A stretch of 13,997 bases of DNA from Lachnospiraceae bacterium UBA3772 (lineage in GTDB: Bacteria > Bacillota > Clostridia > Lachnospirales > Lachnospiraceae), in assembly GCA_002371025.1 (NCBI GenBank), contig DFFQ01000144.1, positions 1 to 13,997 of the forward strand, given 5' to 3'. Under the pieces are notes generated by a model, which did no database searches, had not been told where the DNA came from, and saw only the letters and a list, made by a program, of their open reading frames with translations. Positions 12,532 through 13,997 of the stretch are shown here, in pieces (positions within the stretch are counted from its first letter, which is position 1; each line of letters starts with the position of its first letter). Both the position numbers and the translations under genes were made by a program.

Positions 12532-13997
12532 ATGATGAGGAAAGGTCTTTATGGACTTACATCAAAGGTATTGGTAACAGCACTTGTTTTAGGTCTTTAT
12601 CCGGGAACTCTCAATGTGAGAGCAGAGGATAAAGGGGCAGAAGATAAGGGAGGACAAGAGATAGCTACGTGTGTTGACAGTACAGTTAACACTCCTCTTG
12701 ATGGGGATTATTTTTCTGAAAAAGATTCTCCAGAAAATATTTCCAAAGGAGTATTTTCAGAAGGAGATTTTTCCAAAGAAGAGGATATAAAGCAGGATAT
12801 AAATGAAATAGAGGCAATAGTAGAGGCCCCGGCTGAAATTTTTAATGTAAGGATGGAGGCTATGTATGCAGGGGATTCTGATAGTTATTCCATTACTTCT
12901 GATTATGTTTATACTAAGACTGCGGGTAGTCTTGTAAATACTATTCTTGGTGAAGGAATAGAAGCTGTTGATTGTAAGAAAACAGGTACAGTATATACAT
13001 TTTCAGGTGGAACGGATGCCATTGGAATTGAAAGTGGTATAGTTCTTGATAATTCAGGAAAGGTTGCCGGAGCAAATGATCCTGACCTTGCAAAGATACT
13101 TACTAATAAGTATGGGGGACATACTTCCAGTCTTGAATTTACTATGACAGCTAGTGGAAGCCTCCTTAATTTTAATTATGCATTTGCATCGGCAGAATTT
13201 AATCAGTCTGCGAGTTTTAATGATGTATTTGGTCTTTTTGTAAGTGTAAATGGTGGAGCTTATGAAAATATCGCTCTTATTACAAGATCAGATGGAACTA
13301 CAGTACCTGTGAATATCACAAATTTAAGGGCAGGTATCAGTGGTACTGAAATGAGCAAAGGAAGTAGTACTAAACTTGTGGCGGGTGCAGAGCATTCCTT
13401 ATTTAATCATAAGAAAGTAACTGTTAATAATTCAGCAACGAATGGTGTATCTCTTGTGTTTAATGCAAAAAAAGAGGTTAACGTTGGAGATACCGTAAAG
13501 GTAAAATTTGCTATCTGTGATGTAGGCGATACAAGTGTCAATTCTTCAGTATTTATTCAGGCAGAGTCTCTTAGATTTGAAGCTCCGGGAGCAAAGCCTA
13601 AGTATGGAGATGAAAATTTAAGAGAATTAAAGGAAGGTGTCACCTATAAGATAAGTAGTAAGGATACAGATTATTACATTACAGCTGATGAGGATGGATG
13701 TATTCCTTTGATTGGTAAGGACCAGGATGATCAGGAATATGATTTTATTGGTAAAGATATCAGCATCATTCAGGTTGATAAGAATAGAAAAGAAGTATCA
13801 GATAAACAGGATATAACTATAGCGGCTCGTCCTGATGCACCAAAGGATCCGAGCGTTCCTACAGAAAAAGGTGTTGAGAGACCTGTAAATGTAAAAGAGG
13901 CAGATATAAAGACTGGTGAAGATAAAATCGAGATAAATAATGCCAAGGATGAAAATCAGTATAGTATTGATGGAAAAAACTGGATAAGTCCGGTTGA
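12532..13997 (+). CDS. Secreted protein with choice-of-anchor L domain (C-terminus beyond window)
   Basis: 488 complete codons are present with no stop before the window edge, so the gene is partial at its 3' end. GGAGG (12522-12526) precedes two adjacent ATGs at 12532 and 12535; either could start translation. Residues 1-31 form a signal peptide (KGLYGLTSKVLVTALVLG core, likely cleavage after VRA). An acidic, Ser-rich linker spans about 32-115. Residues 117-350 match a choice-of-anchor L domain: FSGGTDAIGIESGIVL (157-172), NFNYAFASAEFNQ (213-225), SFNDVFGLFVSVNGG (228-242), and the closing AICDVGDTSVNSSVFIQAES (327-346). A Pro-rich segment (about 433-451) and the start of another domain ending YSIDGKNWISPV follow. 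The domain typically occurs in exported surface proteins with varied anchors; ligand and anchor here are unknown because the C-terminus is missing. Confidence 0.85.
   Translation, partial: MMRKGLYGLTSKVLVTALVLGLYPGTLNVRAEDKGAEDKGGQEIATCVDSTVNTPLDGDYFSEKDSPENISKGVFSEGDFSKEEDIKQDINEIEAIVEAPAEIFNVRMEAMYAGDSDSYSITSDYVYTKTAGSLVNTILGEGIEAVDCKKTGTVYTFSGGTDAIGIESGIVLDNSGKVAGANDPDLAKILTNKYGGHTSSLEFTMTASGSLLNFNYAFASAEFNQSASFNDVFGLFVSVNGGAYENIALITRSDGTTVPVNITNLRAGISGTEMSKGSSTKLVAGAEHSLFNHKKVTVNNSATNGVSLVFNAKKEVNVGDTVKVKFAICDVGDTSVNSSVFIQAESLRFEAPGAKPKYGDENLRELKEGVTYKISSKDTDYYITADEDGCIPLIGKDQDDQEYDFIGKDISIIQVDKNRKEVSDKQDITIAARPDAPKDPSVPTEKGVERPVNVKEADIKTGEDKIEINNAKDENQYSIDGKNWISPV

Noticed and set aside
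12344..12535. 63-codon plus-strand frame upstream of the secreted protein
   Set aside because: GTG start without a well-placed ribosome binding site, low-complexity composition, and it overlaps the candidate promoter and the next gene's ribosome binding site.
1..13997. CRISPR array, insertion sequence, prophage or defence island
   Set aside because: I saw no spaced direct repeats, transposase or integrase motifs, phage structural genes or defence-effector domains.

Overview
The window looks like chromosomal DNA of a low-GC, anaerobic, Gram-positive bacterium. It most resembles Lachnospiraceae (the Butyrivibrio/Roseburia/Coprococcus type). The reasons are AT-rich codon use, strong purine-rich ribosome binding sites, a tRNA gene without encoded CCA, the bifurcating transhydrogenase NfnAB, a DUF815 ATPase, a VanW-family envelope protein and a YhaM-type exoribonuclease. 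The family-level placement is inference from gene content, not from a comparison.

Layout. Positions 1-311 are AT-rich non-coding DNA with one good sigma-A-type promoter (177-205). A tRNA-Ser(CGA) gene follows at 312-399. Only 43 nt later comes nfnA-nfnB (443-2669), the two subunits of NADH-dependent reduced ferredoxin:NADP+ oxidoreductase, closed by a hairpin terminator (2692-2723). A long plus-strand run then covers 2753-9681: a MurJ-type lipid flippase homologue, a DUF815 AAA-type ATPase (1 nt after it), endonuclease III (TTG start), a 36-residue membrane protein, a VanW-domain lipoprotein (GTG start), an AIR-synthase/HypE-like protein and trmL, which overlaps the preceding gene by 7 nt. 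At 9681-9787 a roughly 107-nt imperfect inverted repeat lies between this run and two convergent minus-strand genes, glmM (9812-11200) and yhaM (11298-12239). A divergent intergenic region follows. The last gene, running off the right edge, encodes a secreted protein with a choice-of-anchor L domain.

How the genes relate. nfnAB handles redox balance by coupling NADH, NADPH and ferredoxin. Several others concern the envelope: the MurJ homologue (lipid-linked precursor export), VanW lipoprotein, GlmM (GlcN-6-P to GlcN-1-P for UDP-GlcNAc) and the secreted choice-of-anchor L protein. The rest is nucleic-acid housekeeping: Nth (base excision repair), TrmL (tRNA wobble methylation), YhaM (3'-5' exoribonuclease) and tRNA-Ser.

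Most of the window is ordinary core genome. I found no CRISPR array, transposase, phage gene or recognisable defence system. The points most worth a second look are the long foldback sequence at 9681-9787, the loss of the key arginines in the MurJ homologue, a terminator-like hairpin inside the AIR-synthase-like coding sequence, the short membrane-protein gene at 6356-6466, the tRNA-nfnAB arrangement, and the unexplained MurJ/DUF815 pairing.
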